Position numbers and translations under genes: made by a program. A DNA stretch of 64,000 nucleotides from Jeongeupia sp. USM3 (GTDB lineage: Bacteria > Pseudomonadota > Gammaproteobacteria > Burkholderiales > Chitinibacteraceae), in assembly GCF_001808185.1 (NCBI RefSeq), contig NZ_CP017668.1:3348001-3412000 (forward strand). The letters are read 5' to 3'. A model generated the notes under the pieces. It was given only the letters and a program-made list of their open reading frames with translations. It was not told where the DNA came from and ran no database searches. Shown here in pieces: positions 7,884-16,600 of the stretch. How positions within the stretch are numbered: the stretch's first letter is position 1; every line of letters begins with the position of its first letter.

Positions 7884-9119
7884 TCAGGCGGCAGCTAGCG
7901 TGCCGCCACCCAGCATGACGGCGACTGCAGCCCATGCGGCAGCGCCCATTTCCACCAAAGCAGCCAGCGCGGCTACTAGCCAACCGCCTAGTACAAAAAC
8001 CACGACGACGCCGGCGATCACTGCAGCGATCACAAGTAATCCCTTGCCGATATCCATCAGCACCTGCGTCCAGTCGATCTGCCGCAACGTCTTCAGCGTC
8101 AGATCGGTAAGGCGCTGGATTTCCGCCCATGCGGCCTTCAGCTGCGCAGCGGTCCAGGTGGCAAGGCGTTGGCCCTGTTCGTTGACAAAATGCCAGGCTT
8201 GGCCGGACTTGCTCTGAATCCAATGCCCGGCGCTGAACAGCCAGGGCGCGTGCTGCAGCAACTGTGCATGTACTTGCTGAGAGAGATGGTGGGCGCCTTG
8301 ACGTACCTTGTCTCCCAACGCTTCTGCTTGCTGCGCGAGGCTGTGCGCGATGTTCCATGCATCATCAAGCCATGGTTCGTAAAACACAGGAGAAGGCAAA
8401 GGTGTGGGGCCGTATATAGGCACACGGCGGTTCTCGCCGCGAGGAATGCCATCACCTCTGGGAGCCAGGACCGGCACGGATTTGGGTACTGTCCGCGGCT
8501 GCCGCTGCTTCTCGTTCGGCGGGATGACGTGCAAAACCGTAAAGCGGTCCGCGCCACCGGCGATTTGCTTGTACGCAGTTTCCTGGTCTCTCTGCAAACT
8601 ATCCCCCGGAAACTTGACCTCGACCACTCGACGCAGATTGTCGCCGTGGGCGACACCATTGTGGTCGGTAGTCGCCCGCCCCGGCCAGCGGACTGCCTTA
8701 CTTTTGACGATGATGAGATCGGGGCGGCGCAGGTAGTTCTTTCGCATTCCCTTGGGAAACGGCGTCAGTGAATGGCGGCGGTTGGAGTCTTTCCCGCTGC
8801 TGCTACTGAGAAATGGCCTTGGTGTGCCTTTATCATCAAAAGGCATATCAAAACTGACCTCGGCCTTGTAGTACCACAGGAACTCATGCAGCCATTCGTC
8901 GGCAATGATCAGCCCGCTCATCACTGCCTGCCGCGCATTGATCGTGATGCGCTTGCCGGTTTTGGTGACGCCGGTGCGAACACTTGGCGTCTTGACTGCG
9001 GTATCCGCCTTGGGGGTGAGGTACAGCTTGTTGCTCGGTGCAGGCAGCTTCGCGTACTGCTTGTCTTCCTCCAGCCGAGTCATGCCGTTGCCAACCGGCT
9101 TCTGGGTTAGTGTTCCCAT
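7884..9119 (-). CDS. VRR-NUC-like T6SS nuclease effector
   Basis: This 411-residue protein carries a PD-(D/E)xK nuclease signature: RRPDLIIV with D134, VVEVKFPGD with E167 and K169, then Q179 and Y183. That pattern fits VRR-NUC endonucleases. Residues from about 358 to the end are almost all small hydrophobics and glycines, like one or two membrane-crossing helices. There is no PAAR or MIX motif, so loading on the spike is probably through the adjacent VgrG. The start is 5 bases after the vgrG stop, with AAGGA before the ATG. Nuclease type and target are inferred. Confidence 0.7.
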   Translation of the reverse strand: MGTLTQKPVGNGMTRLEEDKQYAKLPAPSNKLYLTPKADTAVKTPSVRTGVTKTGKRITINARQAVMSGLIIADEWLHEFLWYYKAEVSFDMPFDDKGTPRPFLSSSSGKDSNRRHSLTPFPKGMRKNYLRRPDLIIVKSKAVRWPGRATTDHNGVAHGDNLRRVVEVKFPGDSLQRDQETAYKQIAGGADRFTVLHVIPPNEKQRQPRTVPKSVPVLAPRGDGIPRGENRRVPIYGPTPLPSPVFYEPWLDDAWNIAHSLAQQAEALGDKVRQGAHHLSQQVHAQLLQHAPWLFSAGHWIQSKSGQAWHFVNEQGQRLATWTAAQLKAAWAEIQRLTDLTLKTLRQIDWTQVLMDIGKGLLVIAAVIAGVVVVFVLGGWLVAALAALVEMGAAAWAAVAVMLGGGTLAAA

Positions 9120-9124
9120 GGTCC

Positions 9125-11995
9125 TTATCCTTGCTGTTCGCTGTTGTCGTCACGCATTTCCAGCGTCAAGTCCAGCGTGCCGCCGCCCGCCAGATGCAGC
9201 GTTTCCGCTGGCACTGGTTTAGCTTCAAAGACGTCAAGCCGAGTCGATTCTGGTTGCGTGCTGATGGCAGGTAAGGTCCAGCCGTCCTTGTCGGTAAAGC
9301 CGCTGATGGTTCGGCCAGCGCCTTGCTGCAACACGTATGCGGTATTGACCAGCGGCAGCCCACTGACCTGGTCAGAGAGGTGATAGCGCGCACTGTAGGT
9401 CTGCTGGAACTTAGGTAAAGGAAGATTCATATTCGTGGGGCCGTCAAAGCTGTGACTTGCGCCCTTCACATCGATCTTGCCCGGTGCATGAATCTCGATA
9501 TTCCCACCCTTCAGCCGGATATAAGCACCGCCCGCCGTTAGCAGGATTTCCTGACCGGCGTTGACGACAATTTTCTGATTGGCGGTTTTGGCCAGGTCTT
9601 TCGCCGCGTTGATATCGATGCTGTCGCTCTGCGCCTGGACCTGCACCTTGCCCTTGGCCGCAATCAGCTTCAGCGCAATCTGATCCTTCGCCCCGGCAAC
9701 GAACAGGCTGATGTGCTCGCCGACGTTGTGAATCCAGCGTCTTCCCGAGGTTTGCTGGGTATCGCGCTGGGCGATCAGGTCGAGGTTGCTGCCGGCGGTG
9801 ATGGCCTGGCTTTGCGGGGTGGTCTGGGCGAGGCCGGCAGGGGCGCTGACGACGATCAGCGGCTGCTGGCCGGCTTGGTCGCCTTTACCGTCTTTTGCGG
9901 TGTTCGTACCGTCGGCCCAGCTCTTCAAGGCTTCCTTCAGGTGGTGCAGGTGGCCTTGCCGGGTCTTGCCGGCCTTGGCGTTGTCCTTGATGGTTTCGGG
10001 GCCGGTTTCGACGGTGTCGGCGAGCTGGTGGGTGGCGACGTCGCCGAGGCTGCTGGCGAGTTCGAACGCGGCGTCGAGCTGGGATTGCGCTTGATTGCGA
10101 TCGAGCTGGTTGCCGCCGGCACCGTTGGCGGCTTCGGTGCTGATCAGCAGGCCTTGGCCAGCGCGGATCGCGCCGTGCCGGTCGGTGCGGAGTTCGAAGC
10201 CTTCGCCGCGCGGTGTGCCCTTGCCGTCGCTGCGCGGGTGGATCAGGAAGCCCTGGTTGAGCTGGGTCTTGCCGTGCTCGCTGGAGAGCTTGGTGCGGAC
10301 TTCGCCCTGCGTGTCGTCGAACAGCAGTTCGCCGTATGACCCGCCACCGTGCTCCTTGGTCTTGATGCCGGAGAGGGTCTTGTTGGCCGGCAGGCTGCCG
10401 GCACCGCTGAAGGCCGGCACCGGGTGGCTGCCGTTGTAGACGACGCCGGTGACCAGCGGCCGGTCGATGTCGCCTTCGAGGAAGTCGACCAGTACTTCCT
10501 GACCGACCCGGGGAATGAACTGGTGACCCCAGCCGGCACCGGCCGAGGGCATGGCAACGCGCAGCCAGCAGGAGGACTTGTCGTCGAGGCTGGCGCCGTA
10601 CTCGGGGTGTTCCTGAGTCCGTTGCCAGTGGAACTGCACCTTGATGCGGCCGAGCTCGTCGGTGTGGACTTCGCCGGCCGAGTTTGAGTCGGCGGAACCG
10701 CCTTGGGGGCCGACGACGGTGGCAGTCTGCACGCCGCGGCTGGTCGGTTTGCTGTATGGCTGGTAGTCCGGCGTCAGCGGGATGCCGCGGCGCTGGGCGT
10801 CGAAGTCGGTGCGGAACGGCGCGTCGTTGGCCGGGTTGGTCGTTTCTGCCGGGCTGCCCAGCACGGCTTTGGACAGCTGGCTGACCAGATCGCCCGGCAG
10901 GTTGTTGCGCGCCTGCACCCGTTGGCGGGTGATGGTGAATTGCCGGTCTTCCGGGGCGTCGAAGTCGTGCGCCGGGTGGTTGTCGAGCTGGAACCATTCG
11001 CCGACGTTGAACTGCCGGACCGTGCCTTCGCCGCTGAACTGCTTGCTGAGCCTGTCGTTGGCCTGCTGGCGCAACTGGGCATAGCGGCCCAAATCCTCAC
11101 CGTCACTACCGTAATACAGCGTCTGCGGATCGTAGTCTTCGAGACTCTGGCTGGCCTGCCGGCCACCATCGCCGTGGTCGACCGCGCTGTCGTCGTCGGC
11201 CGTCGAGGTGCTGACCGGCTTGTAGTCGAAGCTGGCCAGACTGACCTTGCTGGTGCCGAGCTGGCGCTTCGAATCCCAGCCGGTGATTGTATCGGCTTCC
11301 TCGGTCGCATCGGCGCGGTGGAAACGCACTTTGGCTTGGGCTGCCGCATCGAGCTGGTACGGATCGTCGAAGCCGATCAGCGTCGTGACCGGAACTTCAC
11401 CGCCGGCAAAGGCAAAGCGATAGGCAATGCCTTCCTCGGCCAGCAGCCGCTGAACGAAGTCGAGATCGGATTCTCGATACTGCAGGCAATATGACCGGGG
11501 CGGATAGGCCTTGCTCAGGTCGAACTGCAGCGCAAAGCTAGCTGCCAGCAGCGGATTGCGTTCCTGGTGCTCGGCAACGACGGCCTTGACGATGTCGGGA
11601 ACCGAAAGCGACTGGAACACCCGGCTGGTCCTGCGATGCCGCAGCAACGCCAGTGGCGGTTCGATCGTCAGGCCATAACGGGCAAAACCACCGTCCGAAC
11701 CCAGCGACTTCACCTTGGTCACGACGCCGGTCAGTACCTGCTCGCTGTCGTCGGCGGTGTGGATGTCGACCTCGACGGCCAACCCGAGCAGCGACTTCAG
11801 CTCCAGCCCGGCATCGGCCGACAGACATTCCAGCGTGTAAAGGTAGGGCTTGCTCAGTGCCGCTTCGCCCTCGAGCACATGCGGCAGCAGCGTCTCCGGC
11901 ACCGGGCCGCGTCCCTCGGCGAAGTGCAGCGACAGCAAGCGCTGGTCCTGGTTGAACGCGGCGGCGAATGACGCGAGCAGGCTGGAGAGGTCCAT
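9125..11995 (-). CDS. vgrG: T6SS spike protein VgrG with C-terminal extension
   Basis: This 956-residue trimeric spike protein sits at the tip of the Hcp tube and carries effectors. Seen in order: gp27-like region (RTSRVFQSLSVPDIVKAV; YCLQYRESDLDFVQRLLAEEGI), gp5/OB region (GWGHQFIPRVGQEVLVDFLEGD), DUF2345 (AITAGSNLDLIAQRDTQQTSG; GAYIRLKGGNIEIHAPGKI), and a final roughly 90-residue domain (YHLSDQVSGLPLVNTAYVL... GFTDKDGWT) resembling transthyretin-like tails that recruit cargo. It heads the effector-immunity cassette. A strong promoter-like sequence lies just upstream. Confidence 0.95.
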   Translation of the reverse strand: MDLSSLLASFAAAFNQDQRLLSLHFAEGRGPVPETLLPHVLEGEAALSKPYLYTLECLSADAGLELKSLLGLAVEVDIHTADDSEQVLTGVVTKVKSLGSDGGFARYGLTIEPPLALLRHRRTSRVFQSLSVPDIVKAVVAEHQERNPLLAASFALQFDLSKAYPPRSYCLQYRESDLDFVQRLLAEEGIAYRFAFAGGEVPVTTLIGFDDPYQLDAAAQAKVRFHRADATEEADTITGWDSKRQLGTSKVSLASFDYKPVSTSTADDDSAVDHGDGGRQASQSLEDYDPQTLYYGSDGEDLGRYAQLRQQANDRLSKQFSGEGTVRQFNVGEWFQLDNHPAHDFDAPEDRQFTITRQRVQARNNLPGDLVSQLSKAVLGSPAETTNPANDAPFRTDFDAQRRGIPLTPDYQPYSKPTSRGVQTATVVGPQGGSADSNSAGEVHTDELGRIKVQFHWQRTQEHPEYGASLDDKSSCWLRVAMPSAGAGWGHQFIPRVGQEVLVDFLEGDIDRPLVTGVVYNGSHPVPAFSGAGSLPANKTLSGIKTKEHGGGSYGELLFDDTQGEVRTKLSSEHGKTQLNQGFLIHPRSDGKGTPRGEGFELRTDRHGAIRAGQGLLISTEAANGAGGNQLDRNQAQSQLDAAFELASSLGDVATHQLADTVETGPETIKDNAKAGKTRQGHLHHLKEALKSWADGTNTAKDGKGDQAGQQPLIVVSAPAGLAQTTPQSQAITAGSNLDLIAQRDTQQTSGRRWIHNVGEHISLFVAGAKDQIALKLIAAKGKVQVQAQSDSIDINAAKDLAKTANQKIVVNAGQEILLTAGGAYIRLKGGNIEIHAPGKIDVKGASHSFDGPTNMNLPLPKFQQTYSARYHLSDQVSGLPLVNTAYVLQQGAGRTISGFTDKDGWTLPAISTQPESTRLDVFEAKPVPAETLHLAGGGTLDLTLEMRDDNSEQQG

Positions 11996-12027
11996 CGGGA
12001 CGGATCGCGGGTAGGGGGAAGCTCGCG

Positions 12028-12056
12028 ATTATCAAAACTTCATGACTATCAGTCAA
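12028..12056 (-). promoter_or_regulatory. Putative sigma70 promoter for the vgrG cassette
   Basis: On the minus strand, TTGACT (12051-12056) and GATAAT (12028-12033) are separated by 17 bases, each one mismatch from consensus. They lie about 33 bases before the vgrG ATG in an AT-rich patch (12028-12120) that contrasts with its surroundings. Confidence 0.6.
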
Positions 12057-12133
12057 TTAAACTGTAATTTCGAGAAAGACACAGCCTATTATTTAGTAAG
12101 AAAAATCGCATGGCGTCGGGGCGGGGGTATGAG

Positions 12134-13084
12134 CTAGATGTGAAGAGTCAAGACGTTGTTTTTCGTTGCTGAGAGACGGGACATGGGCACGTGGCAGCCG
12201 ATGCCGTGATGCGGACGGTGCCAGTTGTAATAATGATTCCAATACCTCAGGACTGCGCCGCGCTCATCCGAGTGTTGATAGGTTTGGCCGTAGGCCCATT
12301 CGCGCAGCGCGGACTGGATGAAGCGCTCGGCCTTGCCGTTGGTTTGCGGTCGGTAGGCGCGGGTGAACCTCTGCTTAATGCCCAGTTCAACGCAAACGCG
12401 GCCGAAGTCATGGGAGCGGAAGGCGGGCCCGTTATCGGTGATCAGGCGCTGGAGCGGTACGCCCAGCGTTTTGAAGTAGTCGTTGGCCGCACGCAGGAAG
12501 TCGATGGCGCTGGCGCGGCGCTCGTCGGGGTAGAGTCGGGTGAAGGCGATGCGACTATGGTCGTCGATCGCCACGAACAGATATTCCCAGCCGCTGTTTC
12601 GGCTGTTCTGGCGACGATCGCCGGTGATGCGATGGCCGACCTGCTCGAAGCGGGCGAGCTTCTTGATGTCAACGTGCAGCAGTTCGCCGGGCGTTTCGCG
12701 CTCGTAGCGCTGCACAGGCTCTGCGGGCTGCAGGTCGCTTAACCGCGATAGCCCTGCGTGTCGCAGCACGCGACTGACGGTTGCTTTGGACACGCCGATA
12801 TAGCTTGCGATGCGAGCCTGCAGGAACAGCTTGCGACGCAATTCGATGATCGTCAGGGCAACGCTGGGCGCAATGGCACGTGGCGAGCGCTCGGGACGCG
12901 AGGATTTGTCGAGCAAGGCAGCCGCGCCGCCGACCAGATAGCGGCCCAGCCACTTGCGGGTGGTGACCGCGCTTACGCCATGGCGTGCCGCCGCCGCCGC
13001 GGTCGACAAACCATGCTCGGTGATGTCCTGAACCATTTCCAGGCGACGCAGATACGTCAGTCGGGCATTCTTATGTGTGTTCAT
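12134..13084 (-). CDS. IS481-family transposase (copy 2)
   Basis: The 316-residue protein is the same as copy 1, with the DDE residues D139, D217 and E253 intact. One synonymous difference is visible near codon 138. The TAG stop (12134-12136) again lies outside the IS, in the target CTAG. Confidence 0.93.
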   Translation of the reverse strand: MNTHKNARLTYLRRLEMVQDITEHGLSTAAAAARHGVSAVTTRKWLGRYLVGGAAALLDKSSRPERSPRAIAPSVALTIIELRRKLFLQARIASYIGVSKATVSRVLRHAGLSRLSDLQPAEPVQRYERETPGELLHVDIKKLARFEQVGHRITGDRRQNSRNSGWEYLFVAIDDHSRIAFTRLYPDERRASAIDFLRAANDYFKTLGVPLQRLITDNGPAFRSHDFGRVCVELGIKQRFTRAYRPQTNGKAERFIQSALREWAYGQTYQHSDERGAVLRYWNHYYNWHRPHHGIGCHVPMSRLSATKNNVLTLHI

Positions 13085-13178
13085 CCGGTGTCTTGTTCTG
13101 TGACTGGGGGGTTGGCGATTTCCAGTCTCGCAGAACTTCTCCGGGTGAACACCCGAAACAACCTATTGAACCTTCACA
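12139..13178 (-). mobile_element. IS481-type insertion sequence, copy 2
   Basis: This 1,040-bp element is the same as copy 1. The flanking hexamers are GCTAGA (12133-12138) and TCTAGA (13179-13184), one mismatch apart. That suggests an old insertion, a recombination event, or a point change in one duplication. It lies between the vgrG promoter region and attR, inside the island. Confidence 0.94.
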
Positions 13179-13407
13179 TCTAGACAGTACGCCCTGACGC
13201 CTCCTGCCTCATGGTTGCGGGGTAAGTTCAGCCTGCTGGATCGGGGGCCGTGATCGGCGTCAGCAGGCCCGAGATCGGCTTCTAAAATCCAAAAAATGGT
13301 CCAGTATCTGCGCGGCTTCCGGCCGAGGGCGACCTGTGAAAAATATTAGAAGTACGGCAGGCCAAACCGAGTAGAATCGCGCCCCTGAGTAGTAACAGCC
13401 CGTCTGA

Positions 13408-13452
13408 ATGGGGTGCAAGGGGTCGCGAGTTCGAATCCCGCCATTCCGACCA
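13408..13452 (+). repeat. attR: 45-bp tRNA-Pro 3' remnant
   Basis: It is identical to 3925-3969 but lacks the 5' half of the tRNA: the bases before it (GTCTGA) do not match. It should be the original chromosomal 3' end displaced by integration. Confidence 0.88.
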
Positions 13453-13460
13453 GTAAAATC

Positions 13461-13486
13461 AAGGGGCTAGCTCAGGCTAGCCCCTT
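13461..13486 (+). terminator. Hairpin terminator after attR
   Basis: The stem AAGGGGCTAGC/GCTAGCCCCTT has a TCAG loop and is followed by TTG. It is the counterpart of 3976-4006. The stem contains two CTAG sites. Confidence 0.75.
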
Positions 13487-13496
13487 GTTCGTTTGT

Positions 13497-13519
13497 ACGC
13501 CCGCCTGAGCGGGCGTTTT
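13497..13519 (+). terminator. Second terminator after attR
   Basis: The stem CGCCCGC/GCGGGCG has a CTGA loop and is followed by TTTT. It is the counterpart of 4065-4087 and lies about 90 bases before recC. Confidence 0.8.
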
Positions 13520-13610
13520 GCATTGGTGCGCCGGGCGGGCGCAGCGGTCGCGTTACGCGGCATACTCCGGGATGGCGGCCGGCTCTCCGCGGCCGTGCTT
13601 GCTTCCTGGG

Positions 13611-16600
13611 ATGACGCAGATGAACGAGATGGTGATGCCCGCTGGCCTGATGGTGATTCACGGCAATCGGCCGGAGGCGCTGCGCGACCTGCTGGTCACG
13701 TGGATGCGGCGCTATCCGCTCGCACCGCTCGACAACGAGGTCATGCTGGTGCAGAGCAACGGCATTGCCCAGTGGCTGAAGCTGGCGCTGGCGCGCGATA
13801 CCGGCGACGGCGGCTGCGGCATCGCCGCTGCGCTCGATCTGCAGCTGCCGTCGCGCTTTCTCTGGCAGGCCTACCGGGCGGTGCTCGGCGATCTGCCGCC
13901 GACGTCGCCGTTCGACAAGCCGCTGCTCGTCTGGCGGCTGATGCGGCTGCTGCCGGCCATGCTCGCCGAGCCCGCGTTCGTGCCGCTGGCGCGCTTTCTT
14001 GCGGGCGATGCCGATCTGCGCAAGCGCCACCAGTTGGCCGAGCGGCTGGCCGATCTGTTCGACCAGTACCAGGTTTACCGCGCCGACTGGCTGGCGGACT
14101 GGGCCGATGGCGACGATGTGCTGGCAACCAGCCGCCAGGGGCGGCAGCCCCTGCCCGAAACGCAGCGCTGGCAGCCGCGTCTGTGGCGGGCGCTGCTGGC
14201 CGACATCGGCGAGGCGCAACCGAGCCGGGCCGACATCCACCGGCGTTTTCTGGCGCAGGCCGAGACGACGACAGGCCGGCCTGCCGGCCTGCCGCAGCGG
14301 CTCCTGGTGTTCGGGATTTCATCGCTGCCGCAGCAGTCGCTCGAGGTGTTGTCGACGCTGTCGCGCTGGACCCAGGTGCTGATGTGCGTCCACAACCCGT
14401 GCGAGCACTACTGGGCGGACATCGTCGCCGACAAGGACCTGTTGCGCGCGACTCACGCACGCCAGGCGCGCAAGGCGGGCATGCCCGGGCAGATCGACGA
14501 TGCGGCGCTGCATCTGCACGCCCACCCGCTGCTCGCCGCCTGGGGCAAGCAGGGGCGCGACTACATCGGCCTGCTCGACGTGCACGATGAACGCGAGCGT
14601 TACGAGCAGCGCTTTCTCGATATCCAGCAGCGCATCGACCTGTTCGAGCCCCACGGCGGCGACACCTTGCTCAGGCAGTTGCAGGACGACATCCGCGACC
14701 TGCGCCCGCTGGCGGAAAGCCGTGCGCGCTGGCCGGTGGTCGCCGCCAGCGATGCGTCGATCCGCTTCCATGTAGTGCACAGCCCGCAGCGCGAGGTCGA
14801 GGTGCTGCACGATCAGCTGCTTGCCGCACTCGCTGCCGATCCGACGCTGAATCCGCGCGACGTCATCGTCATGGTGCCGGACATCAACAGCTATGCGCCG
14901 CATATCCGCGCGGTGTTCGGCCTGCCCGGCCACGGCGATCCGCGCCATATCCCGTTCAGCCTCGCCGACGTCGGCCGGCGGCAGAACGACCCGCTGCTCG
15001 GTGCGCTCGAGCAGTTGCTGAACCTGCCGGAGTCGCGGATTGCCGTCGGCGACGTGCTCGACCTGCTCGACGTGCCGGCGGTGCGGCGGCGCTTCGGCAT
15101 CGACGAGGACCAGTTGCCGCTGTTGCACCGCTGGATCGCCGACGCGAACATCCGCTGGGGCCTGCATGCCGAGCAGCGCGAAAAGCTCGAGCTGCCGCCG
15201 GGGCTGGCGCAGAACAGCTGGGACTTCGGGCTGCGGCGGATGCTGTTCGGTTACGCGGTCGGCGCCGGCGATGCCTGGGACGGCATCGAGCCGATGGACG
15301 AAATCGGCGGACTCGACGCCGCGCTGCTCGGCCCGCTGGTCCGCGTGGTCGAGCGGCTCGAAGCCGGCTGGCGCACCTTGCGCGAACCGGCGACGCCGAG
15401 CGAGTGGGGCGTACGGCTGCGGCAACTGCTCGACGACTTCTTCGACGCCGGGAGCGACGACGACGGCTTTACGCTGCTGACGCTCGACCAGGCGCTGCAG
15501 GACTGGCTGGCCGCATGCGCTGCCGCGAAGCTGGCCGATCCGCTGCCGCCGTCGGTCGTGCGCGAACACTGGCTGGCACAACTCGACCAGCCGGGGCTGA
15601 ACCAGCCTTTTCTTGCCGGCGCGGTGACGTTCGCGACGCTGATGCCGATGCGCGCGATCCCGTTCCGCCACGTCTGCCTGCTCGGGATGAACGACGGCGA
15701 CTACCCGCGCACGCGCGTGCCGATGGATTTCGACCTGATGGCCCGCGACTACCGGCCCGGCGACCGCTCGCGTCGCGAGGACGACCGCTACCTGTTCCTC
15801 GAGGCGCTGCTGTCGGCGCGCGATGCGCTGCACATCGGCTGGGTCGGCCGCAGCATCCACGACGACAGCGAACGGCCGCCGTCGGTGCTCGTCGCCCAGT
15901 TGCGCGACCACCTGGCCGCCGGCTGGCGCACGGAGGGCGGCGAGCTGCTCGACGCGCTGACCGTCGAGCACCGCTTGCAGCCGTTCGACCGCGCCTATTT
16001 CAGCGGCGAAGGCCGGCTGTTCAGCTATGCGTACGAGTGGCAGGGCGGCGTGGCGGATGACGACGCACACGCGGCGCTGCCGGCATGGAAGCCCGAGGCA
16101 CCGCTGGCACCGTGGACGCCAGAGGCACCGCTGACACTGAAACAGCTGGCCGACTTCGTCAGGGCGCCGGTCGAGGCGTTTTTCCGCCAGCGCCTTGGCG
16201 TGTACTTCGAGCAGGCCGACCGCGCCGGCGAAGAGCACGAGCCGTTCGCGCTCGACGCGTTGCAGAACTGGCAGTTGCAGCACGAGCTGATCCAGGCGCA
16301 GCTTGTGGCGCTGCGCCGCGGCGAATCGCGCGAGGCGGCGCTGGCAAACCGGCTCGACCGGATCGCCCGGCGCGGCGAGCTGCCGGTTTTCGCCGACACC
16401 GAGCGGGCCAGGCTGGCCGAGCCGATGGACGGGCTGTTCGCACGCTACGCCGAAGCGTCGGCGGCGTGGCCCGACGAGGTTGCCGACGAAGAGATCGGCT
16501 TTGAGGCCGGGCGCGACCGGGGCACGCCGGCCGTTGCCGACTGGCTGACCGGCCTGCGGCGCAATACGGCGGGCGAGCGCGGCAGGGTACTGCTCGACAG

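Larger units (their letters stand above)
3925..13452. mobile_element. 9.5-kb genomic island integrated in tRNA-Pro(GGG)
   Basis: The island is bounded by perfect 45-bp direct repeats of the tRNA-Pro 3' half, including the T-arm and CCA (3925-3969 and 13408-13452). That is the signature left by tyrosine-recombinase integration. Inside are an IS481-family remnant, a com/methylase scrap, an AP2-like phage protein, a VgrG/nuclease/immunity cassette and IS481-type copy 2. No integrase or excisionase is recognisable, so the element appears decayed or dependent on help from outside. To its right, recC resumes the chromosomal backbone. Confidence 0.85.
13179..13610. other. Gene-free right end of the island and recC upstream region
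   Basis: This stretch of about 430 bases holds the right target copy of the IS, the TATTAGAAG nonamer (13344-13352), attR (13408-13452) and two terminators. I see no coding frame with family support and no integrase remnant between the IS and attR. Confidence 0.6.

Noticed and set aside
13408..13452. A second tRNA-Pro gene
   Set aside because: Only the 3' 45 bases are present; D-arm and 5' acceptor strand are absent, so it is an att remnant.
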